A DNA stretch of 34,560 nt from an uncultured beta proteobacterium. Lineage in GTDB: Bacteria; Pseudomonadota; Gammaproteobacteria; Burkholderiales; Burkholderiaceae_C. Below the pieces are notes generated by a model. The model saw only the letters and a list, made by a program, of their open reading frames with translations. It had not been told where the DNA came from and did not search any database. Shown one piece after another: positions 1-8,238 of the stretch (the stretch's first letter is position 1; each line of letters opens with the position of its first letter). Made by a program: the position numbers and the translations under genes. The stretch lies in contig CAIUDG010000145.1 of assembly GCA_903897925.1 (NCBI GenBank), positions 1-34,560 of the forward strand. The letters run 5' to 3'.

Positions 1-516
1 CTCTCACAATATTTACAAAAATATCTTGGGGTTGGCGAAGTGGGTGTGCGGGCGCAGGCCTGGATTCGCCGCTGTACAGAGCTGGTGTGACGATAGCGGT
101 ATTTGTGCGGGGGTGCAAGCGCACCCAAAGCAGCCCCCGGCGACCCGAGGCCGGAGAACGCACACCCACTTCGTCAGCCCCTGCCAACCCGCAGGCGCGC
201 AGTGCAGGCACACCAACCATGCAGGACTACCACGCAAACATAGCGCGCAGCGCGGTGCGGAGCACGCCTGCTTGGGTTCTCTGCCACCTGCGCCATAGGC
301 GCTCGCTGCGTTGCGCGTCCGCGTAGTGGGCGAAGACTGACGAAGCGCGAACCAACACATCCAGCGGACAAGAAAAGAACAGTCAAGCAAGGCAGCGAAC
401 ACCCATACAGCCGGAGAAAAAGCCCCAAAACACAACGCCATTTTTGTGTGTAAATTTCCCACGATTGAACAAGCCAGCCGCACAAAACGCCCTCCGCCTC
501 AGTCACAATCAGCCGC
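1..516. other. Intergenic region without a supported gene
   Basis: This stretch of about 500 bases has open frames on both strands, but none has a ribosome-binding site, a recognisable domain or plausible composition; their translations are rich in Cys, Arg and Trp, as expected of GC-rich non-coding DNA. What can be seen is a small AT-rich hairpin at 9-24 (ATATTT/AAATAT arms, 4-base loop) and the large inverted repeat described separately at 36-173. The right half, 180-516, ends at the ATG of the LOG-family gene; I see no convincing promoter or Shine-Dalgarno sequence in front of that ATG. Confidence 0.6.
36..173. repeat. Large imperfect inverted repeat, MITE- or REP-like
   Basis: The arms are 36-71 and 138-173. 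They share a perfect 15-base core, CGAAGTGGGTGTGCG (36-50) and its complement (159-173), then GGCCT and TCGCCG blocks at the same spacing; by hand, 29 of 36 positions pair. The loop holds a second perfect hairpin, GGGTGC-aagc-GCACCC (111-126). The whole could fold into one long cruciform or RNA stem. It lies in gene-free DNA, which fits a small non-autonomous repeat or a relic intergenic element. No target-site duplication or transposase is visible, so its mobility is inference. Confidence 0.5.
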
Positions 517-1389
517 ATGGAAAACACACAAGACCTCGCCAACAGCCGCATCGTCGCCGCCTGGGCCGAACTCAACCAACACGTAGCCGAAGGCCATGAA
601 CTCGAAGCCGACGCTTACCGCCTGGCCTTTGCCGACCCCGAATTTCTGCTGCGCCGCGAAACCCGCGGCATCCGCATTCAGCTGGAAATGCTCAAACCCG
701 ATCTGGACCAGAGCGAACAAGGCATTGAAAACACGGTAGTCGTGTTTGGCAGCGCCCGCTTCCCCGCCCCGGAAGAAGCCGAACGCCGCCTGAGCGCAGC
801 CCAGGCCACCGGCGACGTGCAAGCCATCATGCAGGCCCAGCGCGATATGCGCAATTCCCGGCACTACGACAACGCCCGCCTGTTTGCCCGCCTGGTGGCT
901 GGCTACAGCGCACGCCGGCGCCCGGAAGATCGCCTGTTCATCTGCACCGGCGGCGGCCCCGGCATCATGGAGGCGGCGAACCGTGGCGCCTTTGAAATGG
1001 GCGCGCCCACGCCGGGCCTGAACATCACGCTGCCACACGAGCAAAAGGCCAACGACTACGTCACGCCCTCACTGAGTTTCAAGTTCCACTACTTTGCCAT
1101 CCGCAAAATGCATTTCATGATGCGCGCCAAGGCCCTGGTGGCCTTCCCGGGTGGCTTTGGCACACTGGACGAGCTGTTTGAAGTGATCACCCTGGTGCAG
1201 ACACAAAAAGCCAAGCCGGTGCCTATTATTTTGTTCGGCACCGACTACTGGAAACGCCTGATCAACTTCGACGTGCTGGTCGAAGAAGGCGCCATTTCGC
1301 CACAAGACCTCGACCTGTTCCACTACACCGACGACCCGCACCAGGCCTGGGACATGATTCGCAGCTTCTACCAGCTGCCCACCGACTAA
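517..1389 (+). CDS. LOG family protein (TIGR00730-type nucleotide phosphoribohydrolase)
   Basis: This 290-residue protein carries both signatures of the LOG/lysine-decarboxylase-like Rossmann family: GGGPGIMEAANRG at residues 145-157 and PGGFGTLDE at 211-219, with the conserved basic stretch RKMHFMMRAK just before the second motif. Characterised members hydrolyse the N-glycosidic bond of nucleoside 5'-monophosphates, releasing a free base (cytokinin activation in plants and some bacteria) or, in the related PpnN group, purine and pyrimidine nucleotides. The roughly 75 residues ahead of the Rossmann core make it longer than minimal LOG proteins (about 190 aa) and typical of the longer proteobacterial form. 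It is a cytoplasmic enzyme with no signal peptide. The ATG at 517 has no clear Shine-Dalgarno, so the start is the least certain point. The stop overlaps that of the convergent rmuC. The family is certain; the physiological substrate is not. Confidence 0.9.
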   Translation: MENTQDLANSRIVAAWAELNQHVAEGHELEADAYRLAFADPEFLLRRETRGIRIQLEMLKPDLDQSEQGIENTVVVFGSARFPAPEEAERRLSAAQATGDVQAIMQAQRDMRNSRHYDNARLFARLVAGYSARRRPEDRLFICTGGGPGIMEAANRGAFEMGAPTPGLNITLPHEQKANDYVTPSLSFKFHYFAIRKMHFMMRAKALVAFPGGFGTLDELFEVITLVQTQKAKPVPIILFGTDYWKRLINFDVLVEEGAISPQDLDLFHYTDDPHQAWDMIRSFYQLPTD

Positions 1390-2717
1390 GCTGCCGCGTC
1401 GTCGCCCTCGCCGTCCAGATCGGCGTCGGTTGGCAGCTGCAACTGGGCCTGCCGTTCGGGCAGTGCTTCCACCTGTTTCAGGGCCCGGCCCATGGCGCGG
1501 CTGCGCACCTGGGCGCTGTCCAGGGTTTTGAGCACGGTTTCGGTCTGTGCCTTGACCTTGGCCAGCACGTCGCCAAACTTGCCGAACTCGGTCTTCACCG
1601 CACCCAGCACCTGCCAAACCTCGCTGCTGCGCTTTTCCAGCGCCAGCGTGCGAAAACCCATTTGCAGCGAACTCAGCATGGCCAGCAAGGTGGTTGGCCC
1701 GGCCAGCGTGATGCGCTGCTCGCGCTGCAAGCTTTCCATCAGGCCGGGTCGGCGCAGCACCTCGGCATAGAGGCCTTCGGTCGGCAGGAACAAAATCGCA
1801 AAGTCGGTGGTGTGCGGCGGCGCGATGTATTTTTCGCTGATCGACTTGGCTTCCAGGCGAATGCGCGCTTCCAGCGCCTTGGCGGCGGCCTCGGCCGCTG
1901 GCGCGTCGGCACGGCCTTGGGCGTCGAGCAGGCGCGCGTAATCTTCGTTGGGAAACTTGGCGTCAATCGGCAGCCACAATACCTGCCCGTCGTCACCCCG
2001 GCCAGGCAGTTTGATGGCGAAGTCCACCAGGTTCTTGCTGCCCGGAATGGTGGCTACCTGGGCCGCGTACTGGTCGGGCACAAACACCTGTTCCAGCAGG
2101 CCGGCAAGCTGGGCTTCGCCAAACATGCCGCGCGTTTTGACGTTGCTCAGCAGATGCTTCAGGTCGCCCACGCCCTGCGCCAGCATTTGCATTTCGCCCA
2201 GGCCTTTGTGCACCTGTTCCAGGCTGTCGGCCACCTGTTTAAAGCTTTCGCCCAGGCGCGCCTGCAGCGTGGACTGCAATTTTTCATCCACTGTGGCACG
2301 CATTTCTTCCAGCTTGGCGGTGTTGGTGGACTGCATTTGCAGCAGCTGGGTTTCCAGCGTCTGGCGGATTTCCGCCATGCGCCGGGCATTCGACTCAGAC
2401 ACTTGGCCGAGCTGGGTGCTCAGGGTGTCGGTCAGCGACTTTTGCTGCAGCGTCAGGCTTTGCTGCAACAGACCCAGGTTTTGTGCCAGTTCCTGGCGTG
2501 CGCCGCGCGAACTGTCGGTAATTTCCTGGCGCAGCTCGCGTGCCAGTTGCTGGCTGCTTTGGCCCAGGGCCTGCGCCAGGCGCTGCTGTGCGGCTTCTTC
2601 CTGCTGCTGTTGCACGGCACCCGATGCTGCAGGCCGGGCACGCAGCAGCAGCCAGACCAGCAGCGCGGTATTGGCAGCGGCAAGAACCAGCTGCGCCGTT
2701 TCGCTCCACCCGCTCAC
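1386..2717 (-). CDS. rmuC: DNA recombination protein RmuC
   Basis: This 443-residue protein has the RmuC layout: an N-terminal hydrophobic segment (about residues 7-26) that would anchor it in the membrane, a long Gln/Ala/Leu-rich coiled coil (about 40-190), and a C-terminal RmuC domain (about 195-420) with the family blocks around VDFAIKLPG, LPIDAKFPNEDY and FLPTEGLYAEVLRR. RmuC homologues resemble PD-(D/E)XK nucleases and limit rearrangements at inverted repeats; the exact activity is unsettled. The start codon overlaps the stop of the upstream hydroxyacid dehydrogenase by 4 bases (ATGA), implying translational coupling. It is the last gene of a long minus-strand block. The identification is firm; only the N-terminal Met is a choice. 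Confidence 0.93.
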   Translation of the reverse strand: MSGWSETAQLVLAAANTALLVWLLLRARPAASGAVQQQQEEAAQQRLAQALGQSSQQLARELRQEITDSSRGARQELAQNLGLLQQSLTLQQKSLTDTLSTQLGQVSESNARRMAEIRQTLETQLLQMQSTNTAKLEEMRATVDEKLQSTLQARLGESFKQVADSLEQVHKGLGEMQMLAQGVGDLKHLLSNVKTRGMFGEAQLAGLLEQVFVPDQYAAQVATIPGSKNLVDFAIKLPGRGDDGQVLWLPIDAKFPNEDYARLLDAQGRADAPAAEAAAKALEARIRLEAKSISEKYIAPPHTTDFAILFLPTEGLYAEVLRRPGLMESLQREQRITLAGPTTLLAMLSSLQMGFRTLALEKRSSEVWQVLGAVKTEFGKFGDVLAKVKAQTETVLKTLDSAQVRSRAMGRALKQVEALPERQAQLQLPTDADLDGEGDDAAA

Positions 2718-3724
2718 GATGCGACCCGCGCTGCCTGCGCCCCCGTATCCAGCTGCGCCAGGTTGAGTGGCGTGCGCGCTGCGCCGCCGCTGAGGTAGCC
2801 GATCAGGTTGTCCACCGCCAGCGCGGCCATGGCGCGCCGTGTGCCTTCGGTGGCGCTGGCAATGTGCGGTGTCAGCACCACGTTGGGCACCGTCAGCAAA
2901 TCGGGGTGTACTGCGGGCTCGCCTTCAAACACATCCAGCCCGGCCGCCGCCAGGGTGCCGGCGCGCAAGGCTTGCGCCAGCGCCGCGTCGTCGACAATGC
3001 CGCCGCGCGCCACGTTGATCAGCGTGGCGCTGGGCTTCATGCAGGCCAGTTCAGCGGCGCCAATGGTGTGGTGGCTGGCGGCGCTGTAGGGCAGCACCAG
3101 CATTACGTGGTCGGCAGTTTCCAGCAAGGCCTGCTTGCCCAGGTATTCGGCGTGCAAGCTGTGCTCCAGCTCGGCGCTCAGGCGCGAGCGGTTGTGGTAG
3201 ACCACGCGCATGCCAAAGCCCAGTGCCGCGCGCCGTGCAATTGCCTGGCCGATGCGGCCCATGCCTATGATGCCCAGCGTGCTGCCATGCACTTCGGCGC
3301 CAGCGAACAGGTCGTAGCGCCAGTGTTTCCACAGACCGGCGCGCAAGTAATGCTCGCTCTCGGTGATGCGGCGCGCGGTGGCCAACAGCAGGGCAAAGGC
3401 AAAGTCGGCGGTGCTTTCGGTGAGCACGTCGGGCGCATTGGTGCCCAGCACGCCGACCGCGCTCATGGCGGCCAGGTCAAAGTTGTTGTAGCCCACCGTC
3501 ATATTGGCGCAGATGCGCAGTTGCGGGCACTGCGCCAGCAGGGCTGCATCCACTTTTTCCACACCGGTCATGAAGACGCCGGCCTTGCCCTGCAGCCGCG
3601 CCACCAGCTCGTCTGGCGACCAGATGCTGTCCTGCTGGTTCGACTCCACCTGAAATTGCGCCTGCAGGCGCTCCAGCTGGTCGGGGAAAATGGCGCGCGT
3701 GACAAGGATGGCGGCTTGGGACAT
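2714..3724 (-). CDS. D-2-hydroxyacid dehydrogenase (glyoxylate/hydroxypyruvate reductase-like)
   Basis: This 336-residue protein is an NAD(P)-dependent D-isomer-specific 2-hydroxyacid dehydrogenase. The nucleotide-binding glycine motif GMGRIGQ is at residues 154-160, and the catalytic triad is Arg240 (in NVARGG), Glu269 (FEGEP) and His287 (TPHIAS). An Arg/Ser pair follows the second beta strand (HNRSR, 178-181), which suggests NADPH preference as in GhrB. The overall pattern is closest to the GhrB/gluconate-2-ketoreductase branch, which reduces glyoxylate, hydroxypyruvate or 2-ketogluconate. It starts 12 bases downstream of the pncB stop and its own stop overlaps rmuC, so it is internal to the operon. 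A second family member (33282-34289) is clearly different in sequence. Class confidence is high; the substrate is inferred. Confidence 0.88.
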   Translation of the reverse strand: MSQAAILVTRAIFPDQLERLQAQFQVESNQQDSIWSPDELVARLQGKAGVFMTGVEKVDAALLAQCPQLRICANMTVGYNNFDLAAMSAVGVLGTNAPDVLTESTADFAFALLLATARRITESEHYLRAGLWKHWRYDLFAGAEVHGSTLGIIGMGRIGQAIARRAALGFGMRVVYHNRSRLSAELEHSLHAEYLGKQALLETADHVMLVLPYSAASHHTIGAAELACMKPSATLINVARGGIVDDAALAQALRAGTLAAAGLDVFEGEPAVHPDLLTVPNVVLTPHIASATEGTRRAMAALAVDNLIGYLSGGAARTPLNLAQLDTGAQAARVAS

Positions 3725-3736
3725 GGGGCGGCACTT

Positions 3737-4945
3737 TCAAACGGGTTGTTCAATGTCAAACACCTGGCGCAGATAGGCCAGGTATTTCTCGTCTTCACAC
3801 ATATTCTTCGACGGCGTATCCGACAGCTTGGCCACCGGCTGCCCGTTGCAACGCACCATCTTGATCACAATCTGCAGGGGCTCGTAGCCCAGGTCGTTGG
3901 TCAGGTTGGTGCCAATGCCGAAGGCCAGCTGGCAGCGTCCGCGAAATTGCTGGTACAGCTCGATGGTGCGCGGCACGGTCAGGCCGTCACTGAAAATCAG
4001 CGTCTTGGTGCGCGGGTCAACCCGGTTGCGCGCGTAGTGTTCGAGCATGCGCTCGCCCCACTGGAACGGGTCGCCGCTGTCGTGCCGGGCGCCGTCAAAC
4101 AGTTTGCAGAAGTACATGTCAAAGTCGCGCAGAAAGGCGCTCATGCCATACACGTCGCTCAGGGCGATGCCAAGGTCGCCACGGTATTCGCGGGCCCAGG
4201 ATTCAAAGGCATAAATCTGGCTGTCGCGCAGCCGCGGGCCGAGTGCCTGGCAGGCCTGCAGGTATTCGTGCGCCATGGTGCCCAGCGGTGTCAAGCCGAG
4301 CTTCATGGCCAGCCAGACGTTGCTGGTGCCGGCCAGCTGGCCCGGCACGCTGCGCGTGTGGCCCGGGCTGTGCGAGGTGCCCAGTCGCGCTGCCAGCACG
4401 CGCATCACTTCCTCGTGCCAGGCGCGCGAAAAGCGCCGCCGCGTGCCGTAGTCGGCAATTTTCAGGTCGCTCAGGCCTTCGGCACGCAACTGGCCGATTT
4501 TCACGTCCAGGCGTTTGCGGCCTTCGACAAAATCCGGCACCGTCTGGGTGTTGCGGAAGAACACTTCATTGACGATGGCCAGCACCGGGATCTCGAACAA
4601 AATGGTGTGCAGCCAGGGGCCGACAATGGCGATGTCGATTTCACCCGAGTCGCGGGGCGTCACCGTGATGTATTTTTCGTTCAGCTTGAACAGGCCCAGA
4701 AAGTCGACAAAGTCGCTCTTGATGAAACGCATCGAGCGCAAATAGGCCAACTCGCTTTGCTGAAAATGCAGGCTGCACAGCGAGCGGATTTCCTCGCGGA
4801 TTTCGTCCACAAACGGCGCCAGTGGCGCGCCCGGGTTGCGGCAGCGAAAGCGGTATTCCACCTGGGCCCCGGGGAACTGGTGCAGCACCACCTGCATCAT
4901 GGTGAACTTGTAGAGGTCGGTGTCCAGAAGGCTGGTAATGATCAT
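3737..4945 (-). CDS. pncB: Nicotinate phosphoribosyltransferase
   Basis: PncB joins nicotinate to PRPP, with ATP hydrolysis, to give nicotinate mononucleotide: the entry step of the Preiss-Handler NAD salvage route. The protein from the ATG at 4945 is 402 residues, matching the usual length (about 400), and opens with the diagnostic [18 protein letters not shown]. The His of the autophosphorylation region lies in the [21 protein letters not shown] neighbourhood, and [10 protein letters not shown] is a typical C-terminal block. The frame is open far upstream, but that extension lies across livF in another frame and has no homology, so the internal ATG is the start. It overlaps the livF stop by 4 bases (ATGA). 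Its place behind transporter genes suggests cotranscription, and a transported nicotinate-like substrate is one speculative reading. Confidence 0.95.
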   Translation of the reverse strand: MIITSLLDTDLYKFTMMQVVLHQFPGAQVEYRFRCRNPGAPLAPFVDEIREEIRSLCSLHFQQSELAYLRSMRFIKSDFVDFLGLFKLNEKYITVTPRDSGEIDIAIVGPWLHTILFEIPVLAIVNEVFFRNTQTVPDFVEGRKRLDVKIGQLRAEGLSDLKIADYGTRRRFSRAWHEEVMRVLAARLGTSHSPGHTRSVPGQLAGTSNVWLAMKLGLTPLGTMAHEYLQACQALGPRLRDSQIYAFESWAREYRGDLGIALSDVYGMSAFLRDFDMYFCKLFDGARHDSGDPFQWGERMLEHYARNRVDPRTKTLIFSDGLTVPRTIELYQQFRGRCQLAFGIGTNLTNDLGYEPLQIVIKMVRCNGQPVAKLSDTPSKNMCEDEKYLAYLRQVFDIEQPV

Positions 4946-5595
4946 GGTGTGTTGGCGCCTGATAGTTGCCCGGCAGTCAGTGTAATCAGCCGATCGGCGT
5001 GGCTGACCAGCAGCGCATTTTGCTCCGCAATCAGCATCGGCATGCCCTGTTGCTTCAATTTCAAAAGCACTTCGCGAATCGACTCCACCAGCACCGGAGC
5101 GATGCCCTCGCAGGGCTCGTCCAGCAGCAGCATGGAGGGCGAGGTCATCAGGGTGCGCGCCAGCGCCAGCATTTGCTGTTCGCCACCGCTGAGTTGCAGG
5201 GCCAGGCGCGGCAAGGCCGGCTCCAGCGCCGGGAACATCGCCAAGACCTCCTGCAAATGGCGCTGCAGTGCAACCCGGTCCTGGCGTGGCCGGGCTGCCA
5301 GCAGCAGGTTTTGCTGCACCGTGAGTTCGCCAAACAGGCGCCGGTTTTCCGGCACATAGCCCAGTCCGGCACGCGCCCGCACGTCGGCGGCGCTGGCGCT
5401 CAGGTCTTGGCCCTGGTAGCGCACACTGCCGCGCACCCGTGGCCCGAGCCCCATGATGGCCTGCAGCAGGCTGGATTTGCCGGCGCCGTTCAAGCCCTGC
5501 AGCAGCACCAGCTCGCCCGGCTGTACCGTCAGCGCCACCTGGAACAGCACCTGCGCCGGTCCCCACCAGGCATCGAGTCCGCGCAGCTCAAGCAT
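4942..5595 (-). CDS. livF: Branched-chain amino acid-type ABC transporter, ATP-binding protein LivF
   Basis: This 217-residue ABC ATPase has Walker [10 protein letters not shown] at residues 34-42, the signature LSGGEQQ, and Walker B LLLDEP followed by the LivF-typical EGIAP. The start of the protein ([16 protein letters not shown]) matches the LivF/UrtE pattern. It would couple ATP hydrolysis to import by the HAAT (hydrophobic amino acid uptake) class together with LivG and the fused LivHM. At 217 residues it is slightly shorter than most LivF proteins (about 235), the loss being at the C-terminus. It overlaps livG by 8 bases at its start and pncB by 4 at its end. The substrate cannot be told from the ATPase; no binding-protein gene is adjacent. 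Confidence 0.92.
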   Translation of the reverse strand: MLELRGLDAWWGPAQVLFQVALTVQPGELVLLQGLNGAGKSSLLQAIMGLGPRVRGSVRYQGQDLSASAADVRARAGLGYVPENRRLFGELTVQQNLLLAARPRQDRVALQRHLQEVLAMFPALEPALPRLALQLSGGEQQMLALARTLMTSPSMLLLDEPCEGIAPVLVESIREVLLKLKQQGMPMLIAEQNALLVSHADRLITLTAGQLSGANTP

Positions 5596-6397
5596 GGCCG
5601 GCCTCCGCCAAGGCCATGTGCTGGCGCCAGGCGGCCCCCAGATAGCGTTGCTGCACCAGCGGGTTGTCGGCTACCTCTTGGGCACTGCCCTGCGCAATGA
5701 TGCGGCCTTCCATCAGCACCAGCACCCGGTCGGCAACGCCAAACACGGCGTCCATATTGTGTTCGGTGTAGAGCACCGCCAGGCCGGCGCGGCCATCCGC
5801 CGCAGCGCCCTGCGCCAGCCCGCGCACCAGTTGCATCAGTTGCTGGCGCTCGGTGGCGGCCAGGCCGGCTGCCGGTTCATCCAGCAACAGCAGGCGTTGC
5901 GCGCCGGGGTCCGGCAGTGCAATGCCGGCCAGCGCCATGGCCAACTCAAGCCGCTTTCGGGCGCCATAGGGCAGACTGCCAGCGCGTTGTTGCGCCTGCG
6001 CCTGCAAACCGACCTGCGCCAGCAAGGCCATGGCGTCCTCGCCATGTTGCCGGCCCAGCACCTGCCAGGCCGACCACCCCTGCTGGCGCTGTAGCAGCAA
6101 GGCAACGTTGTGCAGCACCGGCAGGGCCTCGAAGGTCTGCGCCACCTGAAAGGTACGCGCAATGCCGCGCTGCAAACGCTGGCCTGGCGCCAAGCCTTGC
6201 AGCGACTCGCCACACCAGCGCACACTGCCGGCACTGGCCGCCAGCTGGCCGGCAATGCAGGCAAAGGTGGTGGATTTGCCAGCCCCGTTCGGGCCGATCA
6301 GGGCGACGCATTCACCCGGCTGCACGGCAAAGTCAATACCGCGCAGCGCCTGCACGCCGCCATAGTTTTTGCACAAGCCCGTGACTTCAAGTGCCAT
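5588..6397 (-). CDS. livG: Branched-chain amino acid-type ABC transporter, ATP-binding protein LivG
   Basis: This 269-residue ABC ATPase starts MALEVTGLCKNYGGVQALRG and has Walker A GPNGAGKST. Its signature region is replaced by SLPYGARKRLELAMAL, as is normal for LivG proteins, with Walker B LLLLDEPAAGLAATE and the switch-His region ILYTEHNMD-like (VLYTEHNMD). I chose the ATG at 6397 because GGAG lies 6 bases upstream of it; a GTG four codons earlier (6409) is the alternative. Either start overlaps the 3' end of the LivHM permease gene by 11 to 23 bases. It forms the heterodimeric ATPase with LivF. The family is certain; the transported compound is unknown. Confidence 0.92.
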   Translation of the reverse strand: MALEVTGLCKNYGGVQALRGIDFAVQPGECVALIGPNGAGKSTTFACIAGQLAASAGSVRWCGESLQGLAPGQRLQRGIARTFQVAQTFEALPVLHNVALLLQRQQGWSAWQVLGRQHGEDAMALLAQVGLQAQAQQRAGSLPYGARKRLELAMALAGIALPDPGAQRLLLLDEPAAGLAATERQQLMQLVRGLAQGAAADGRAGLAVLYTEHNMDAVFGVADRVLVLMEGRIIAQGSAQEVADNPLVQQRYLGAAWRQHMALAEAGHA

Positions 6398-8231
6398 GGC
6401 CCGCTCCACGCCTGCGCATGCCCAACAAACCGGACGGTGCCCGCACCATGATCAGCATCACCAGCAAGCCCAGCGCACCGCGCCAGTAGTCGAAACCACG
6501 CCCGAGTTCACTGCTGGCCAGGGTCAGCACCAGCGCACCGGCAACGCTGCCCCAGAGCTGGTGCAGGCCGCCCAGCAAAACCACCAGCAACACATCCACC
6601 GAAGTCGACACCGAGGCCACCGCCGGAAACACCGAGCCCTTGTGCGCCGCAAACAGCGCCCCGGCCAGACCGGCCAGCGTGGCACTGGCCACAAAAATGC
6701 GGTATTTGAGCGACAACAAAGGCAAGCCGCTGGCCTGCGCCCGCTGCGCCGCGTCACGTCCGGCCTGCAGTGCCGCGCCCAACGGCGAGCGCACCAGCCG
6801 CCGCAGCAGTGCCACCGCAGTCAGGGCCAGCGCCACCAGCAGCAGGGAAAAACCCAGGCTGCCGCCCGGCGCCACCAGCTGCAGGCCAATCAAACCGTTG
6901 TCACCACCACTGACCGCGTCCCACTGGCTGAGCCCGGCCCAGACCACCTGCGCCAGCGCCAGCGACAGCATGGCCAGATAGACCCCGGAACTGCGCACCA
7001 GCACGCCGCCCACGGCGGCGGCCAGTGCCGCGCCGGCAGCGGCGCCGCCCAGCAACACCAGCGGCAGTGTGCTGCCCCAGTGCAGATGCATCCAGGCCGC
7101 CGCATAGGCACCGACGCCAAAGAATGCCGCGTGCCCAAAACTGACCAGCCCGCCGAGCGCCATCATGGCCTGCAGGCTGACGCCCAGCAGCAGCAAAATC
7201 AGGGCATCGCTGACCAGCGACTGCCAGTACGGGTCCCACATGCCGAGCACCAGCATGCAAATGCCAAAGGCCAGTGACAGCGACAGAAAACGCAGACCCG
7301 AGCGCGGCCACAGCACAAAGGGCACGCCCTGCTCGTGCGGCAATGGCGCCAGCGCTTTGCCAAGCAGGCCCTGCGGACGCAGCGTCAGCACCACGCCCAT
7401 GGTGGCAAACACCAGCACCAGAGTTGCATGCGGGAACAGGCTGCTGCCCACGGCATGCACCAGGCCAATCAGCAATGCCGCCAGAAAGGCGCCGGCCAGA
7501 CTGCCCAGACCACCGGTCACCACCACGACAAAGGTTTCCACCACCATGTTGATGTCCATTTGCAGGTTGGCCGGCTCACGCGGCAATTGCAAGGCCCCGC
7601 CGAGCCCGGCCAGGCCGCAGCCCAGCACCACCGCCACAAGCATCAGCGGTTTCGGGCTGACGCCCAGGGCCGCCAGCATGTCCCGGTCTTGCGTCGCCGC
7701 GCGCAAACGAATGCCCCAGCCGCTGTGGCCCAGCACCAGGTGCAAGGCAAGCCAGAGCAAAGGTCCCAGGGCGATGGTCAGCAACTGGTATTCGGGAAAA
7801 TAGTTGCCGGCCAGCTCCACCGCGCCCTTGAGTCCGGGAAAGCGCGGTGCAAACAGTTCTTCCGGCCCGAGCAGCCAGCGCAGGCCGTCGTGCAGAAACA
7901 GGCTCAGGCCAAAGGTTGCCACCAGCTGGTACAGCTCGGGCGCACCGTACAGGCGGCGCAGCAGCAGAAATTCGGACAGGCCGCCCACCAGCGCCGCCGC
8001 CACCGCGCCGAGCAGCATGGCGGTTAGGTACAGCAGCGCACTGTCACCCCACTGCGGGCACCAGTTCACCAGTATCTGCGCGCTTATCAGCGCCCCCAGC
8101 ATGTAAAAACTGCCGTGCGCGAAGTTGACGATCCGGGTGACGCCGAAGATCAGCGTCAGCCCGGCGGCCATCAGGAACAGCGTGCTGGCATAGCCCAGGC
8201 CGTTCAGCAGGCCCGACAGGACTTCCCCCAT
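6387..8231 (-). CDS. Fused LivH-LivM permease of a HAAT-type ABC transporter
   Basis: One 614-residue reading frame contains both permeases that are usually separate. Residues 1 to about 292 are LivH-like: GVTRIVNFAHGSFYMLGAL near the N-terminus, the cytoplasmic coupling loop GWGIRLRAATQDRDMLAALG at 171-190, and the LivH-typical end TLRPQGLLGK. A linker of about 20 residues leads to a LivM-like half (about 312-614) with VSFGHAAFFGVGAYAAA and its own coupling loop SPLGAALQAGRDAAQRAQA. Both halves are rich in hydrophobic segments, so this is an inner-membrane protein. No stop or frameshift separates them, and the linker reads as coding. It starts 7 bases after the nitroreductase stop. No periplasmic binding protein (LivK) is encoded in the block. 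Such fusions are known in some proteobacteria; the substrate is open. Confidence 0.9.
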   Translation of the reverse strand: MGEVLSGLLNGLGYASTLFLMAAGLTLIFGVTRIVNFAHGSFYMLGALISAQILVNWCPQWGDSALLYLTAMLLGAVAAALVGGLSEFLLLRRLYGAPELYQLVATFGLSLFLHDGLRWLLGPEELFAPRFPGLKGAVELAGNYFPEYQLLTIALGPLLWLALHLVLGHSGWGIRLRAATQDRDMLAALGVSPKPLMLVAVVLGCGLAGLGGALQLPREPANLQMDINMVVETFVVVVTGGLGSLAGAFLAALLIGLVHAVGSSLFPHATLVLVFATMGVVLTLRPQGLLGKALAPLPHEQGVPFVLWPRSGLRFLSLSLAFGICMLVLGMWDPYWQSLVSDALILLLLGVSLQAMMALGGLVSFGHAAFFGVGAYAAAWMHLHWGSTLPLVLLGGAAAGAALAAAVGGVLVRSSGVYLAMLSLALAQVVWAGLSQWDAVSGGDNGLIGLQLVAPGGSLGFSLLLVALALTAVALLRRLVRSPLGAALQAGRDAAQRAQASGLPLLSLKYRIFVASATLAGLAGALFAAHKGSVFPAVASVSTSVDVLLVVLLGGLHQLWGSVAGALVLTLASSELGRGFDYWRGALGLLVMLIMVRAPSGLLGMRRRGAGHGT

Positions 8232-8238
8232 CAGTGGC

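Noticed and set aside
31..178. Integron attC site
   Set aside because: The terminal heptamers do not fit GTTRRRY/RYYYAAC and no integrase or cassette array is present; the structure is better called an inverted repeat.
13..483. Cys/Trp-rich open frame on the minus strand in the left intergenic region
   Set aside because: It crosses the large inverted repeat, has no ribosome-binding site and has implausible composition.
2540..5359. Very long open frame on the plus strand opposite rmuC, the dehydrogenase, pncB and livF
   Set aside because: It is antisense to four well-identified genes, is rich in Gln, His, Arg and Ala as expected from GC-rich complement strands, and matches no domain.
6387..8231. 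LivHM fusion as a frameshift artefact
   Set aside because: The linker is in frame with plausible residues and both halves keep their full motif sets, so a natural fusion is simpler; only comparison with relatives would settle it.
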